Assembly: GCF_018881925.1 (NCBI RefSeq)
Contig: NZ_JACVPL010000005.1
Span: 1-64,000 of the forward strand
Length of the DNA: 64,000 nt
Origin: Polynucleobacter sp. Latsch14-2
Lineage (GTDB): Bacteria; Pseudomonadota; Gammaproteobacteria; Burkholderiales; Burkholderiaceae
Direction: 5' to 3'
Below are positions 28,109 through 37,463 of this stretch, piece by piece. Positions within the stretch are counted from its first letter, which is position 1. Every line of letters starts with the position of its first letter. A model generated the notes under the pieces. It was not told where the DNA came from. It saw only the letters and a program-made list of their open reading frames with translations, and ran no database searches. The position numbers and the translations under genes were made by a program.

Positions 28109-28684
28109 TTAACTCCAGATTAGTGTGGCGACCCCAATTGCAATGAATGTGACCGCTGCAACTGCGTGCACCCACTTGATTGGCATGCGCTTAGTAAATT
28201 TTTGACCCGCCCAAACAGCCGGCACGTTTGCCAACATCATCCCCAAAGTAGTGCCAATTGTTACCGATAAAACATCTGAATATCTTGCGCCTAACGCAAT
28301 GGTTGCGATCTGGGTCTTATCACCCATCTCAGCCAAGAAAAATAAGCCAATCGTCAGTAAAAATACCTGGAACGCTCGGTCTGCTACCTTGCTACCTTCA
28401 GCATCATCGATATGATCTGGCACCAAAAGCCATAAACCGATACCCAGAAAACTGAGGCTTAAGACCCATTTGAGGACTTCTGGGTTCATTAAAGTTGTTA
28501 ACCACTCACCCAGAAAGGCAGCGCAGGCATGGTTTGCAATGGTGGCAATAAAAATACCGCCAATAATTGGCAAAGCCTGCTTAGGGTAACGAGCCGCCAA
28601 CATTAAGGAAAGTAATTGGGTTTTATCCCCCATTTCCGCCAAGGCAACTACCCCAGCAGACAGCGTTAGAGCAGAAAAGTCCAT
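28109..28684 (-). CDS. TMEM165/GDT1 family cation transporter (likely Mn2+ export)
   Basis: A 191-aa membrane protein with two inverted halves, each bearing the family motif E-M-G-D-K-T: ALAEMGDKTQLLSLM near residue 15 and FFLAEMGDKTQIATIA near residue 118. Six membrane helices are expected. Bacterial members such as MneA/MntX-type proteins export manganese or move Ca2+/Mn2+ against H+. Upstream sequence does not show a yybP-ykoY manganese riboswitch. It shares a divergent region with the Fe-S oxidoreductase gene. Confidence 0.9.
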   Translation of the reverse strand: MDFSALTLSAGVVALAEMGDKTQLLSLMLAARYPKQALPIIGGIFIATIANHACAAFLGEWLTTLMNPEVLKWVLSLSFLGIGLWLLVPDHIDDAEGSKVADRAFQVFLLTIGLFFLAEMGDKTQIATIALGARYSDVLSVTIGTTLGMMLANVPAVWAGQKFTKRMPIKWVHAVAAVTFIAIGVATLIWS

Positions 28685-28813
28685 ATATTCAGTTAGTTAG
28701 GTATTTTCTATCAATATTGTTAATTAATACAATTTGGCTATTAAGCCTCTGCGTCCTACACTTACGAACATACAAAAAGTGATGAATGTCACCCACAAGC
28801 ATAGAGGATAAAA

Positions 28814-30151
28814 ATGACAACTCGCGAAGGTAGTTTAGAAGCCCCGACCCGCCACCCCTTGGATTGGCAAAATCCAAAGTTCTATGACAAGGCCGATCTT
28901 GAAAATGAGATGGAGCGCGTATTTGATCTGTGTCATGGCTGTCGTCGCTGTGTCAGCCTCTGTGGCTCTTTCCCTACTCTGTTTGATTTGGTGGATGCCA
29001 CTGAAGATTTGGAGATGGCACAAGTGGATAAAGCGGATTACCAACAGGTAGTAGATCAATGCTACCTCTGCGATGTTTGCTACATGACCAAATGCCCTTA
29101 TGTACCACCACATCCTTGGAATATCGACTTTCCCCATTTGATGTTACGCGCCAAAGCCGTGAATTTCAAAGATGATAAGGCTACTTTCCGCGATAAATTG
29201 CTTTCCTCTACTGATAAGTTAGGGCACTTCGCAGGCATTCCAATCGTGACTCAGGCGGTGAATGCCGTCAACAGCACAGGCCTTGCGCGTTTAGTAATGG
29301 AAGGGGCTCTAGGGGTTGATAAAAATGCTTGGATTCCAGAATACGCCAGCAAGACCTTCCCTCAGATTGCAGAAAAATCAGAAAACTTGCCAGCCATTGA
29401 TGGCAAAAAGACTCCTGGCAAAGTTGCCATTTACGCTACCTGCTATATCAATTACAACGAACCTGGAATTGGTCAAGATTTGATCAAGGTTCTCAAACAC
29501 AATCGAATCCCATATGAGCTAGTAGATAAGGAGGCCTGCTGCGGCATGCCTAAGCTGGAGTTGGGCGATCTAGAATCTGTCGCAGAAAATAAAGAAAAAA
29601 ATATTCCCAAGCTGGCTAAATTAGCCCGAGATGGTTATGCCATCTTGACACCAATTCCTTCTTGCACGCTAATGTTTAAGCAAGAGCTTCCATTGATGTT
29701 CCCGGATTGCGAAGATACTCAATTAGTTAAAGAGGCCATGTGGGATCCGTTTGAATACTTCGTTGCGCGCAACTCCGATGGGCTTCTCAAGACTGATTTC
29801 AGCAAAGAGTTAGGTCACGTCAGTTATCACATGGCTTGCCATTCTCGAGTACAAAATGTCGGGCAAAAAACAGCTGAAGCCCTGCGCCTAGTGCCAGGTA
29901 CAGAAGTAAATGTTGTCGAGCGTTGCTCTGGCCACTCTGGCACATGGGGAGTGAAGAAAGAGTTTCATGAAATGGCAATGAAGATTGGCAAACCTGTGTT
30001 TAAGAGAATGGCAGAAGAAGAGCCAAACTACATCAGCTCTGACTGCCAACTTGCTGGTCACCATATCGAACAAGGCATGGAAGAACTCGGCCTACCTAAA
30101 TCAGAAATGGCGCATCCACTGACATTGCTTGCAAAAGCATATGGTCTATAA
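28814..30151 (+). CDS. Fe-S oxidoreductase with CCG domains (GlpC/HdrB-like)
   Basis: A 445-aa protein. The N-terminal part holds two [4Fe-4S] ferredoxin motifs, CHGCRRCVSLCGSFP and CYLCDVCYMTKCPY. Two cysteine-rich CCG repeats follow (YATCYINYNEPGIG...EACCGMP and YHMACHSRVQN...ERCSGHSG), as in heterodisulfide reductase B and GlpC. It probably passes electrons in a cytoplasmic redox relay. It is followed after 33 bp by DUF3501, its usual partner; the rubrerythrin gene that often precedes this pair is absent here. The physiological substrate is unknown. Confidence 0.88.
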   Translation: MTTREGSLEAPTRHPLDWQNPKFYDKADLENEMERVFDLCHGCRRCVSLCGSFPTLFDLVDATEDLEMAQVDKADYQQVVDQCYLCDVCYMTKCPYVPPHPWNIDFPHLMLRAKAVNFKDDKATFRDKLLSSTDKLGHFAGIPIVTQAVNAVNSTGLARLVMEGALGVDKNAWIPEYASKTFPQIAEKSENLPAIDGKKTPGKVAIYATCYINYNEPGIGQDLIKVLKHNRIPYELVDKEACCGMPKLELGDLESVAENKEKNIPKLAKLARDGYAILTPIPSCTLMFKQELPLMFPDCEDTQLVKEAMWDPFEYFVARNSDGLLKTDFSKELGHVSYHMACHSRVQNVGQKTAEALRLVPGTEVNVVERCSGHSGTWGVKKEFHEMAMKIGKPVFKRMAEEEPNYISSDCQLAGHHIEQGMEELGLPKSEMAHPLTLLAKAYGL

Positions 30152-30184
30152 ATTGAGAAGCTAACAGAATAGGAATATAGCAGT

Positions 30185-30769
30185 ATGGGAAAAATTACAC
30201 GCGATAGCCTCTTAAGCCTTGAGGCATATCACAAGGAGCGCCCCGCTTTTCGTGAAAAAGCAATTACAGAGCGTCGCTTGCGTACGGTTCATCTTGGCGA
30301 TCATCTCACTATGATTTTTGAGAATGAATTTTTAATGCGCTACCAGATTCAAGAGATGTTGCGCGTAGAAAAAACATTCGAAGAAGAAGGTATGCAGGAT
30401 GAACTAAATGCCTATAACCCCTTAGTGCCAGATGGCTCTGATTTCAAGGCAACGATGATGTTGGAATACCCTAATGAGGCAGATCGCAAAGTAGCGTTAG
30501 CAAAATTAGTGGGTATTGAACATCAAATATTTATTGAGGTCGAAGGTCAGCCACGCGTATACGCCATTGCTGATGAAGATTTGGAGCGCTCCACACAAGA
30601 AAAGACTTCAGCAGTTCATTTCATGCGCTTTGATCTCACAGATGATATGAAGATAGCCTTGAAGGCTGGCGCCCAGATGATGGTGGGTTGTGACCACAAG
30701 GAATACCCCATGCATGTCAAAACCCTCACACCTGAAACGCTAGCCTCCTTAGTTTCCGATCTAAGCTAA
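30185..30769 (+). CDS. DUF3501 family protein
   Basis: A 194-aa soluble protein opening MGKITRDSLLSLEAYHKERPAFREKAI, the DUF3501 pattern, with the internal RTVHLGDHLTMIFENEFLMRYQIQEM region. It is nearly always found downstream of a CCG-domain Fe-S oxidoreductase, and here follows one after 33 bp. No catalytic motif is evident. A role as partner or assembly factor of the oxidoreductase is inferred from linkage. Confidence 0.87.
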   Translation: MGKITRDSLLSLEAYHKERPAFREKAITERRLRTVHLGDHLTMIFENEFLMRYQIQEMLRVEKTFEEEGMQDELNAYNPLVPDGSDFKATMMLEYPNEADRKVALAKLVGIEHQIFIEVEGQPRVYAIADEDLERSTQEKTSAVHFMRFDLTDDMKIALKAGAQMMVGCDHKEYPMHVKTLTPETLASLVSDLS

Positions 30770-30776
30770 TACCATA

Positions 30777-31895
30777 CTAAGCAGTCAACAGCTCTTCGGC
30801 TGACACAAAGTCCAGTCGTTGAGCTTGCGCTACAGGCTCAGAAGTAAGCATGCCGCGATGCACACTCAAGCCATTGCGCAAATGATGGTTAATAGACAAC
30901 GCCTTAATCACTCCACGGTTGGCCAATACCTCCACAAAGGGATAGGTTGCATTCGTTAGAGCAAAGGTTGATGTTCTAGCAACCGCACCTGGCATATTCG
31001 CAACACAATAATGAATCACCCCATCCACTAGGAATGTGGGGTCTGCATGTATAGTGGGCTTGGAGGTTTCAAAACAGCCACCCTGATCAATCGCTACATC
31101 CACCACCACCGATCCGGGCTGCATTTTGCGCACCATGTCGTGAGTGACTAACTTTGGCGCGGCCGCACCTGGCAATAAGACTGCGCCAATGACTGCGTCT
31201 GCAGTACAAACTTCTCGCTCAACCAAAAGAGGGTCAGAGTAAAAAGTTCTAACCCGGTTGCCATAAAGGGCGTCAATCTGACGCAAGCGCTCAATATCAC
31301 GATCGAAAATACAAACGTCTGCTCCAATACCTACAGCCATTTGCAGAGCATTCCGCCCAACAACTCCACCACCCAATATCACCACTTTGGCAGGGGCAAC
31401 CCCGGGAACGCCTGCCATCAATACACCGAGTCCTCCATGTGTTTTTTCTAGGTGTGATGCCGCCGCCTGAATAGACATCCTGCCCGCTACCTCACTCATC
31501 GGTGCCAAAAGCGGAAGAGCGCCATTCATAGAAGTGACCGTTTCATAGGCTATACAGCTTGCACCAGAGTTAATCAAAGCTTGGGTTTGCGCAGGGTCTG
31601 GCGCAAGATGTAAATAGGTAAACAAGATTTGCTCCTCGCGCAACATCGCACACTCTTGCGGCTGAGGTTCTTTTACTTTAACAATCATTTCTGATTTGCT
31701 ATACACCTCTGCAGCACTATTAATTAAAGTAGCGCCCGCAATACGATAGGACTCATCGCTTAAGCCAATCTGTGCACCAGCACCCCGCTGCACTAGAACT
31801 GAGTGCCCTTGCTTACATAGCCCACGAACATTTCCAGGGGTCAGCCCTACGCGAAATTCATTGTTTTTAACTTCTTGAGGTACACCAATAATCAT
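30777..31895 (-). CDS. ald: Alanine dehydrogenase
   Basis: A 372-aa NAD-dependent enzyme interconverting L-alanine with pyruvate and ammonium. MIIGVPQEVKNNEFRVGLTP is the typical N-terminus. KVKEPQ and TYLHLAPDP contain the catalytic Lys and His, and VVILGGGVVGRNALQMAVG is the NAD-binding Rossmann loop. It lies 11 bp downstream of an amino-acid permease gene, which implies an ancestral permease-ald operon for alanine use. That permease is now cut by the genomic island, so ald has lost its original upstream promoter and must rely on readthrough or a new promoter. Confidence 0.95.
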   Translation of the reverse strand: MIIGVPQEVKNNEFRVGLTPGNVRGLCKQGHSVLVQRGAGAQIGLSDESYRIAGATLINSAAEVYSKSEMIVKVKEPQPQECAMLREEQILFTYLHLAPDPAQTQALINSGASCIAYETVTSMNGALPLLAPMSEVAGRMSIQAAASHLEKTHGGLGVLMAGVPGVAPAKVVILGGGVVGRNALQMAVGIGADVCIFDRDIERLRQIDALYGNRVRTFYSDPLLVEREVCTADAVIGAVLLPGAAAPKLVTHDMVRKMQPGSVVVDVAIDQGGCFETSKPTIHADPTFLVDGVIHYCVANMPGAVARTSTFALTNATYPFVEVLANRGVIKALSINHHLRNGLSVHRGMLTSEPVAQAQRLDFVSAEELLTA

Positions 31896-31906
31896 TTCAA
31901 TCTCCT

Positions 31907-32947
31907 TTATTTAAATTCACGACTCAACTTTGTTTTGCGGTGCAGTCCAGCGATATAAAACATCACGTAATACACAGCTAATAAGCATGGCCCCAATACC
32001 AAGGCAATCCGTGCATCCTCATGAAAGCCCATCAAGACCACTACTAGGCAAATAAAAGCCAATGCAAACCACGAGGAATACGGAGCCCAAGGCGCTTTGT
32101 AGCTAAGTTCAGCAACTTGAGTCGCAGTTAAGGATTTGCGGAATTTCATCTGCGTGATCAGAATGGAAATCCAGACCATCAAACCAACAAAAGTCACGGC
32201 AGCCATGATGTATTGGAAGGCTTTATCAGGGACAAAGTAGTTCAAAACTACGCCTGTCATACAGACCGCAACAGTAGCTATCACAGCACGATGTGGCACA
32301 CCATACTTCGATAGCTTGGCAAATGACGATGGGGCATAACCATTGGCAGATAAGGCATATAACAATCGTCCACCACTAAAGATACCTGCATTACACGATG
32401 ACAGTGCTGCCGTGATGACAACAAAGTTAATCAGGCCAGCTGCTTCACGCAAACCAATGCGCTCAAACATCACAACAAATGGACTACCCTGTTGGCCAAT
32501 TTCACTCCAAGGGAAGATTGCCAGAATAACGAGGATCGCACCCATGTAAAAAATCAAGATTCGCCATGCCAATGAATCAATTGCCATTGGTATGGTTTTG
32601 CGTGGATTTTCAGCCTCACCAGCAGATAAACCAATCATCTCAATACCAACATAGGCAAACAGCACCATCTGCAATGACAGCAACATTCCAGAAATCCCAT
32701 TCGGGAAAAATCCACCATGCTGCCAGAGGTTACTTAAACCAATCGGCTGCCAATCATTCGTAAATCCAAAGAGAATGACTGAACCACCTAGTGCAATCAT
32801 GGCAACAATTGCGACTACTTTGATCAAGGCAAACCAAAACTCAAATTCTCCAAAGACTTTGACAGCAATCAGATTAATGAGACCCATCATCACAATCGAT
32901 GAGAGCGCCCAAATCCATTGGGGCGTCTCAGGAAACCAAATTCCCAT
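31907..32947 (-). pseudogene. Amino-acid permease, C-terminal part (cut by the genomic island)
   Basis: The 346-codon frame covers about nine membrane helices of an APC-family (AnsP/CycA-like) permease and lacks the first three. Its first residues MGIWF overlap, codon for codon, the last native residues GIYMGIWF of the fragment at 59,526-59,903. Joining them gives an intact permease of about 460 aa. The ATG lies on island-end sequence by chance and has no ribosome site. The gene is therefore most likely inactive. Ancestral function: proton-coupled uptake of an amino acid, perhaps alanine given downstream ald. Confidence 0.88.
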
Positions 32948-32968
32948 TGAGTTTATTTATTAACAACA
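32933..32968. other. Left attachment site (attL) of the genomic island
   Basis: The sequence AAACCAAAT-t-CCCAT (32933-32947) recurs at the right end (59547-59561) with one mismatch. Chromosomal permease sequence lies to the left. Island sequence to the right includes GTTTATTTATTAACAACA (32951-32968), which is the inverted partner of the right-end arm. Dyad symmetry places the likely crossover dinucleotide CC at 32943-32944. Confidence 0.82.
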
Positions 32969-33338
32969 ATTTAACATCTAGTATTTAGACAAATTGAGGG
33001 TAAATTAGGAGCTCAAGAGCGCCCTGGGGGTTCTTTTAAAACCAATCCCGACTTTTCAGGTACCCAACCCCCATGAACCAGAGGCTCCAACTAGAGGCAA
33101 GTTATCAGAATCTCTATCTATGTTTTTTAAAACGATTTAGGCTTTATCAATGCGTCAAAAAAAGCTACTGCGTAGATTAGTATTTTTAGCGCCATGAATC
33201 CGCGAACCTAAATTTTATTTTTTGGAATTTAGGCGAATGACTGCTTTGAGATGGTGATCTGCCTTTGACCCTACTTAAGCACCGCTGGCAGAATCCGACC
33301 CAAAGCAGCTATTTGAAAAGGCTATTTTTGCAGCAAGA
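32969..33338. other. Non-coding left end of the island
   Basis: About 370 bp with no convincing gene. It is AT-rich near the attachment site. CCTAAATT (33207-33214) and AATTTAGG (33226-33233) form a hairpin beyond the PAS gene, without a T-run. No promoter could be assigned with confidence. Confidence 0.5.
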
Positions 33339-33779
33339 TTACCCGTTTGGAGCGTTACTTGCCTTCTCATATGCAGCTAACTTGGCCTTTAAATTACGCT
33401 CCTCCTGGAAGCGCTCAGTCTCATCCCGGACAACCGCAGCTATAGCAATAGGTTGATTTTGATCATCAAAAAGCATACTCACTGAAAAAGCAATAGAAAT
33501 AGAGCGACCATCTTTATGGACAGCAGGCACTCTCAATAAGGTATTTCCATACTTTGTCACACCAGTCTGAATGGTATGAAAATATCCTTTTGAATGGCGC
33601 TCTCTAAAACGCTCGGGCGTAATAATACTGAGAGTTTTTCCTAGGGCCTCGTCTGAGCTATATCCAAAAATACGCTCGGCGGATGCGTTCCAAAACAAGA
33701 TATTCTCATCTCGATCGGAAATAATCACAGCCTCGCCAATTTGGCTAACAAGTGTTTCGAAATCTATAGCGTTTGGCAT
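33339..33779 (-). CDS. Single PAS-domain sensor protein
   Basis: A 146-aa protein made of one PAS fold (about 8-125). It contains GEAVIISDRDENILFWNASAERIFGYS and the PAC-like end IAIAAVVRDETERFQEE, then a short coiled tail. There is no kinase, cyclase or DNA-binding output domain. It may bind a small ligand, flavin or heme and act through a partner. It lies just after the cynS terminator on the same strand, at the left edge of the island. Linkage suggests a sensory role in nitrogen use, but nothing in the sequence proves it. Confidence 0.8.
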   Translation of the reverse strand: MPNAIDFETLVSQIGEAVIISDRDENILFWNASAERIFGYSSDEALGKTLSIITPERFRERHSKGYFHTIQTGVTKYGNTLLRVPAVHKDGRSISIAFSVSMLFDDQNQPIAIAAVVRDETERFQEERNLKAKLAAYEKASNAPNG

Positions 33780-33824
33780 TTTTAAACTCTATTTTTAAGT
33801 AATTTATGACTAAGCATACCCCAA

Positions 33825-33847
33825 TAAAAAACCACCCGAAGGTGGTT
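33825..33847 (-). terminator. Terminator after cynS
   Basis: AACCACC (33830-33836) pairs with GGTGGTT (33841-33847) around CGAA. In the minus direction a T-run follows. It ends the cobA-transporter-cynS unit about 20 bp after the cynS stop. Confidence 0.85.
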
Positions 33848-33866
33848 CTCAGGGGCGCATCTATTT

Positions 33867-34310
33867 TTAGTAAGTCTTGTAAGAAAGGTACTTACCTGAC
33901 AGCACTACTTGAACACGATCGCCCTTTGGATCAGGCTCGCGCTGGATATCCATTGAGAAATCGATTGCACTCATAATGCCATCGCCAAACTCTTCATGGA
34001 TTAACTCTTTAATAGTAGTGCCATAAACACTCACAATCTCATACCAACGATAGATCAATGGGTCTGTTGGAACGGCGGTTGGCAGAGATCCTTTATAAGG
34101 AACAATTTGCAACCAAGCCATCTCTTCATCAGTCAAATCAAATAACTTACCAGCGGCTTCAGCCTGCACCTTAGTAAAGGTCATTTGACCTAAACAGCCT
34201 GCAGTAACCCACTCCTTTGATTCTCCTATTGCTTTTGCAATATCACTCCACTTCATGCCATTGCGAACTTTGGCTTCGATAATTTTTTGTGTAACTACTG
34301 AACGATCCAT
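33867..34310 (-). CDS. cynS: Cyanate hydratase (cyanase)
   Basis: A 147-aa enzyme that converts cyanate and bicarbonate to ammonia and CO2. The catalytic triad is visible as R88 and E91 in LIYRWYEIVSVYG and S114 in GDGIMSAIDF, matching Arg96, Glu99 and Ser122 of the E. coli enzyme. The N-terminal half has the helical HTH-like fold of the decameric family. It is the last gene after the ABC transporter genes, so the transporter probably brings in cyanate, nitrate or both. Confidence 0.96.
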   Translation of the reverse strand: MDRSVVTQKIIEAKVRNGMKWSDIAKAIGESKEWVTAGCLGQMTFTKVQAEAAGKLFDLTDEEMAWLQIVPYKGSLPTAVPTDPLIYRWYEIVSVYGTTIKELIHEEFGDGIMSAIDFSMDIQREPDPKGDRVQVVLSGKYLSYKTY

Positions 34311-34340
34311 CTTTTTCTCCTAGTTTTAAGTTTTAGTTTA

Positions 34341-35204
34341 TTAAGCAACAACCGCATCAACACCTGGAAGCACTACTACAGGCTTGTAACCATCCAACTC
34401 ACCCTTAGCTCCTTTTACCTGTAGATCCTTTGATCGATTGACCAGAAAATCTACTAAATGGTTTCGCATTGGGTAATACATAGCATCATGATGTAAATTG
34501 GCCCGCTTTCTTCCTTTGGGCAAAGTGTTGACAACGATTTCAGCGATACGTGCATTAGGGCCGTTGCTCATCAGCATAATTTTGTCAGAAAGCAAGATTG
34601 CCTCATCAACATCGTGGGTGATCATAAATACAGTTTGATTTGTTTCTTTGCAAATTTTGAGTAGCTCATCCTGAATAACCCCACGAGTTAAAGCATCCAA
34701 GGCTCCGAATGGTTCATCAAGTAGTAGCATTTTTGGCTCAATTGCAAAGGCTCTTGCAATACCAACCCTTTGCTTCATACCGCCAGATAATTCAGATGGT
34801 TTTTTATTTTCAGCATTTACCAAGCCGACCATTGCTAGATACTTTTTGGAATGCTCAGTAATCTGCTCTTTTGACCAATCGGGATACTTTGACTTCACTG
34901 CAAAAGCCACATTCTGCAGTACTGTCATCCACGGCATTAATGCATGCCCTTGGAATACAACTCCACGCTCTAAACCAGGGCCCTGAATACGCTTACCAAG
35001 CATGATGGCATCGCCGCCAGTTGCTTCTTCAAGACCAGCAAGCACATTCAAAATAGTAGTTTTGCCACATCCGGAATGGCCGATGATACAAACAAACTCT
35101 CCTTTTTCGATTTCAAAATCTATTCCTTCAAATACTGGAGGTGCGTCAGCTTTATACGACTTGCTGAGGTTTGAAACTTTGAGGAATGTATTTTCAATCT
35201 GCAT
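34341..35204 (-). CDS. Nitrate/cyanate-type ABC transporter ATPase
   Basis: A 287-aa ATPase of the NrtD/CynD/SsuB-like family. Walker A IIGHSGCGKTTIL, Q-loop, signature LSGGMKQR, Walker B MLLLDEPFGALD and switch His in MITHDVDEA are intact. The end VVLPGVDAVVA follows the family tail. ATG at 35204 (AAAGGCGG upstream) is chosen over a TTG at 35231. It overlaps the permease gene by 11 bp. Together with the permease and binding protein it forms a complete importer. Confidence 0.9.
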   Translation of the reverse strand: MQIENTFLKVSNLSKSYKADAPPVFEGIDFEIEKGEFVCIIGHSGCGKTTILNVLAGLEEATGGDAIMLGKRIQGPGLERGVVFQGHALMPWMTVLQNVAFAVKSKYPDWSKEQITEHSKKYLAMVGLVNAENKKPSELSGGMKQRVGIARAFAIEPKMLLLDEPFGALDALTRGVIQDELLKICKETNQTVFMITHDVDEAILLSDKIMLMSNGPNARIAEIVVNTLPKGRKRANLHHDAMYYPMRNHLVDFLVNRSKDLQVKGAKGELDGYKPVVVLPGVDAVVA

Positions 35205-36054
35205 ACGAAACCGCCTTTTGTAACTTGCCAAATGCTGTATCTAGCAACATTCCAACAATACCAATTAAAAGAATTGCAAAAATAACACTGGAGAGCGATA
35301 GGTTATTCCACTCATTCCATAAGAAGTAACCAATTCCGGTACCACCAACAAGCATCTCAGCAGCAACGATCACTAACCAGGCAATACCCATGGATATGCG
35401 CATACCAGTCAAAATGGTTGGTGCAGCAGCAGGAAGAATGACTAAGAATGCCTTACGTAAAGGAGAGACTTCCAATGTCTTGGCAACGTTTAATAATTCT
35501 TTACGTACATTAGCAACTCCAAATGCTGTGTTGAGGAGCATTGGCCATACGGAACAAATAAAGATCACAAAGATTCCAGAAATAGCAGAGTCTTTGATGG
35601 TGTAGAGCGCGATAGGCATCCAAGCCAATGGCGAAATCGGCTTCAGAATTTGAATGAATGGATTAAATGCCTCGTAAGCCAATGGTGACATGCCGATCCA
35701 GAATCCAAACGGAATAGCTACTATCATCGCCAACAAGAATCCTAAGGCAACACGCGCCAAAGAATAGGCCAGTTGAATACCAATTCCCTTATCGTTCGGA
35801 CCATTGTCATAAAAAGGGTGTGACAACTGCTTATAGATAGTCTCCCCCATCTGCGTTAAGGTTGGAAACCCAGTTTTTTGAACAGGCTCACTACCGCCCT
35901 GACCCATGAGGCTGTTGTACTCACTAGAGCCAGTTGATACCCCAGGCGGCGGTGTAACTTTTTGTGTTGTAGCCATATGCCAGATAAATAAGCACATGAG
36001 TAAAATCACAACCGATAGAATTGCGCCTTTAACCTTAATTGATACTGTTTTCAT
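35194..36054 (-). CDS. Nitrate/cyanate-type ABC transporter permease
   Basis: A 286-aa inner-membrane protein with about six helices and the binding-protein-dependent transport signature (PLRKAFLVILPAAAPTILTGMRISMGIAWLVIVAAEM), where EAA-like loop residues contact the ATPase. The N-terminal periplasmic insert (TPPPGVSTGSSEYNSLMGQGG) is typical of the NtrB/CmpB group. It lies 15 bp downstream of the substrate-binding gene and overlaps the ATPase gene. Confidence 0.92.
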   Translation of the reverse strand: MKTVSIKVKGAILSVVILLMCLFIWHMATTQKVTPPPGVSTGSSEYNSLMGQGGSEPVQKTGFPTLTQMGETIYKQLSHPFYDNGPNDKGIGIQLAYSLARVALGFLLAMIVAIPFGFWIGMSPLAYEAFNPFIQILKPISPLAWMPIALYTIKDSAISGIFVIFICSVWPMLLNTAFGVANVRKELLNVAKTLEVSPLRKAFLVILPAAAPTILTGMRISMGIAWLVIVAAEMLVGGTGIGYFLWNEWNNLSLSSVIFAILLIGIVGMLLDTAFGKLQKAVSYAD

Positions 36055-36069
36055 TCATTTACCTTACGT

Positions 36070-37443
36070 TCATGCTTTATTAGTTTGAAAAGATTTCAAA
36101 TAGGCTGCTGGCTGACTAGGGTCAAACTCTTTACCCATAATCTTGTCTTTTTTGTATCCCACTTTAGCTAATGGTGGAACTGCAATGCCAGTCTCACCCA
36201 TATACTTTTTAGCGTCGGTCAACAAGAATACTTTTTCAGAGATGTCCTTGTAATTCACATCGCCTTTGACATAGCCCCAGCGCTGCATTTGGGTCAACAT
36301 CCAGGTTGCCATGGAGTACCAAGGAATTGGGTTGAAGTCGATGCGATCTGGTACGTTTTGCACATTGCCTAGACCATCTGCAAACTTACCAGTGAGAACC
36401 TGCATTACAACTGTCTCGGGCTGGTTAAGGTAATTTGGCGTAGAAATTACTTTAGCAATTAAAGGTCTATTCGCAGGATCACGCGCCATCGTAGAAGCAT
36501 TTAAGACTGCACGATAGAGGGCTGCAAAGGTGTTTGGATTCTTACGGATAAATTCTTCTGAGGTTCCAAAAGCACAGCAAGGGTGACCATCCCAAATCTG
36601 CTTAGTCAGGATGTGTATAAATCCGACCTCGTCATACACTGCGCGCTGGTTAAATGGATCAGGCCCTAAAAAACCATCAATATTGCCAGCACGTAAGTTA
36701 GCCACCATCTCTGGTGGAGGTGTAACGCGAATCTGAATGTCTTTATCTGGATCTAAGCCAGCTTGAGCTACGTAATAACGCAGCAAGAAGTTATGCATTG
36801 AGTATTCAAATGGAACAGCAAACTTCATGCCTTTCCAGTTTTTCGGATCACGATTATCTTTATGCTTGTTAGCTAACGTAATAGCCTGACCATTCACGTT
36901 CTGAATTGTGGCCACACGCATCTGAGAAGGATCAGAACCCAAGCCCATTGACATTGAGATCGGCATTGGTGATAAAAAGTGTGAGGCATCATGCTCTTTA
37001 TTGAGCATCTTGTCACGAATTAAAGCCCAACCTGCGGTCTTATTAAGCGTAACGTTCAGGCCTTGTTTTTTATAAAAACCTAGTGGGTCAGCCATGATGA
37101 GTGGAGTCGCACAAGTAATTGCGATAAAGCCAATTTTTAGGTCTGGTTTTTCTAATGGCGCTTTTTCTTGTGCCATTGCCTGCAAGGACCCTACTGGCAA
37201 GAAGCCTGAGAGAGCGCTCATTGCTCCGCCTACTCCAACAGCCTTTAAAAACGCGCGTCTACGATCTTCTTGAGGAAAAAGAGCCTTAACTAAGCTGGCC
37301 TCAACAAAATCTGCGCTTTGCTGCTCGGCATGCATCATTGCTGAAAGCGAGTTTGCATGATCTAACTCAGATGCATGCTGTCCACAGCTACAGCGGTTGC
37401 TAAACAGAGGTCTATCTGGATCAAATGGACGATATGAATTCAT
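36070..37443 (-). CDS. NrtA/CmpA-type substrate-binding protein with Tat signal
   Basis: A 457-aa periplasmic binding protein. About 60 leader residues, with an unusual CSCGQH cluster, precede a twin-arginine-type signal DRRRAFLKAVGVGGAMSALSG. The mature part has the NrtA pattern: KIGFIAITCATPLIMADPLGFYKKQGL, MPISMSMGLG, PPPEMVANLRAGNIDGFLGPDPFNQRAV and DGHPCCAFGTS. It should bind nitrate, cyanate or a similar anion and feed the adjacent permease. Its gene lies between cobA and the permease gene in one unit. Confidence 0.9.
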   Translation of the reverse strand: MNSYRPFDPDRPLFSNRCSCGQHASELDHANSLSAMMHAEQQSADFVEASLVKALFPQEDRRRAFLKAVGVGGAMSALSGFLPVGSLQAMAQEKAPLEKPDLKIGFIAITCATPLIMADPLGFYKKQGLNVTLNKTAGWALIRDKMLNKEHDASHFLSPMPISMSMGLGSDPSQMRVATIQNVNGQAITLANKHKDNRDPKNWKGMKFAVPFEYSMHNFLLRYYVAQAGLDPDKDIQIRVTPPPEMVANLRAGNIDGFLGPDPFNQRAVYDEVGFIHILTKQIWDGHPCCAFGTSEEFIRKNPNTFAALYRAVLNASTMARDPANRPLIAKVISTPNYLNQPETVVMQVLTGKFADGLGNVQNVPDRIDFNPIPWYSMATWMLTQMQRWGYVKGDVNYKDISEKVFLLTDAKKYMGETGIAVPPLAKVGYKKDKIMGKEFDPSQPAAYLKSFQTNKA

Positions 37444-37463
37444 TTATAGCTCCTAGTAAGTAA

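Noticed and set aside
28083..28175. 31-residue N-terminal extension of PepN
   Set aside because: It overlaps the TMEM165 coding end and does not match the family start MKTDLPQ.
28685..28813. Manganese (yybP-ykoY) riboswitch before the TMEM165 gene
   Set aside because: The divergent leader is only about 130 bp and lacks the conserved paired bulges.
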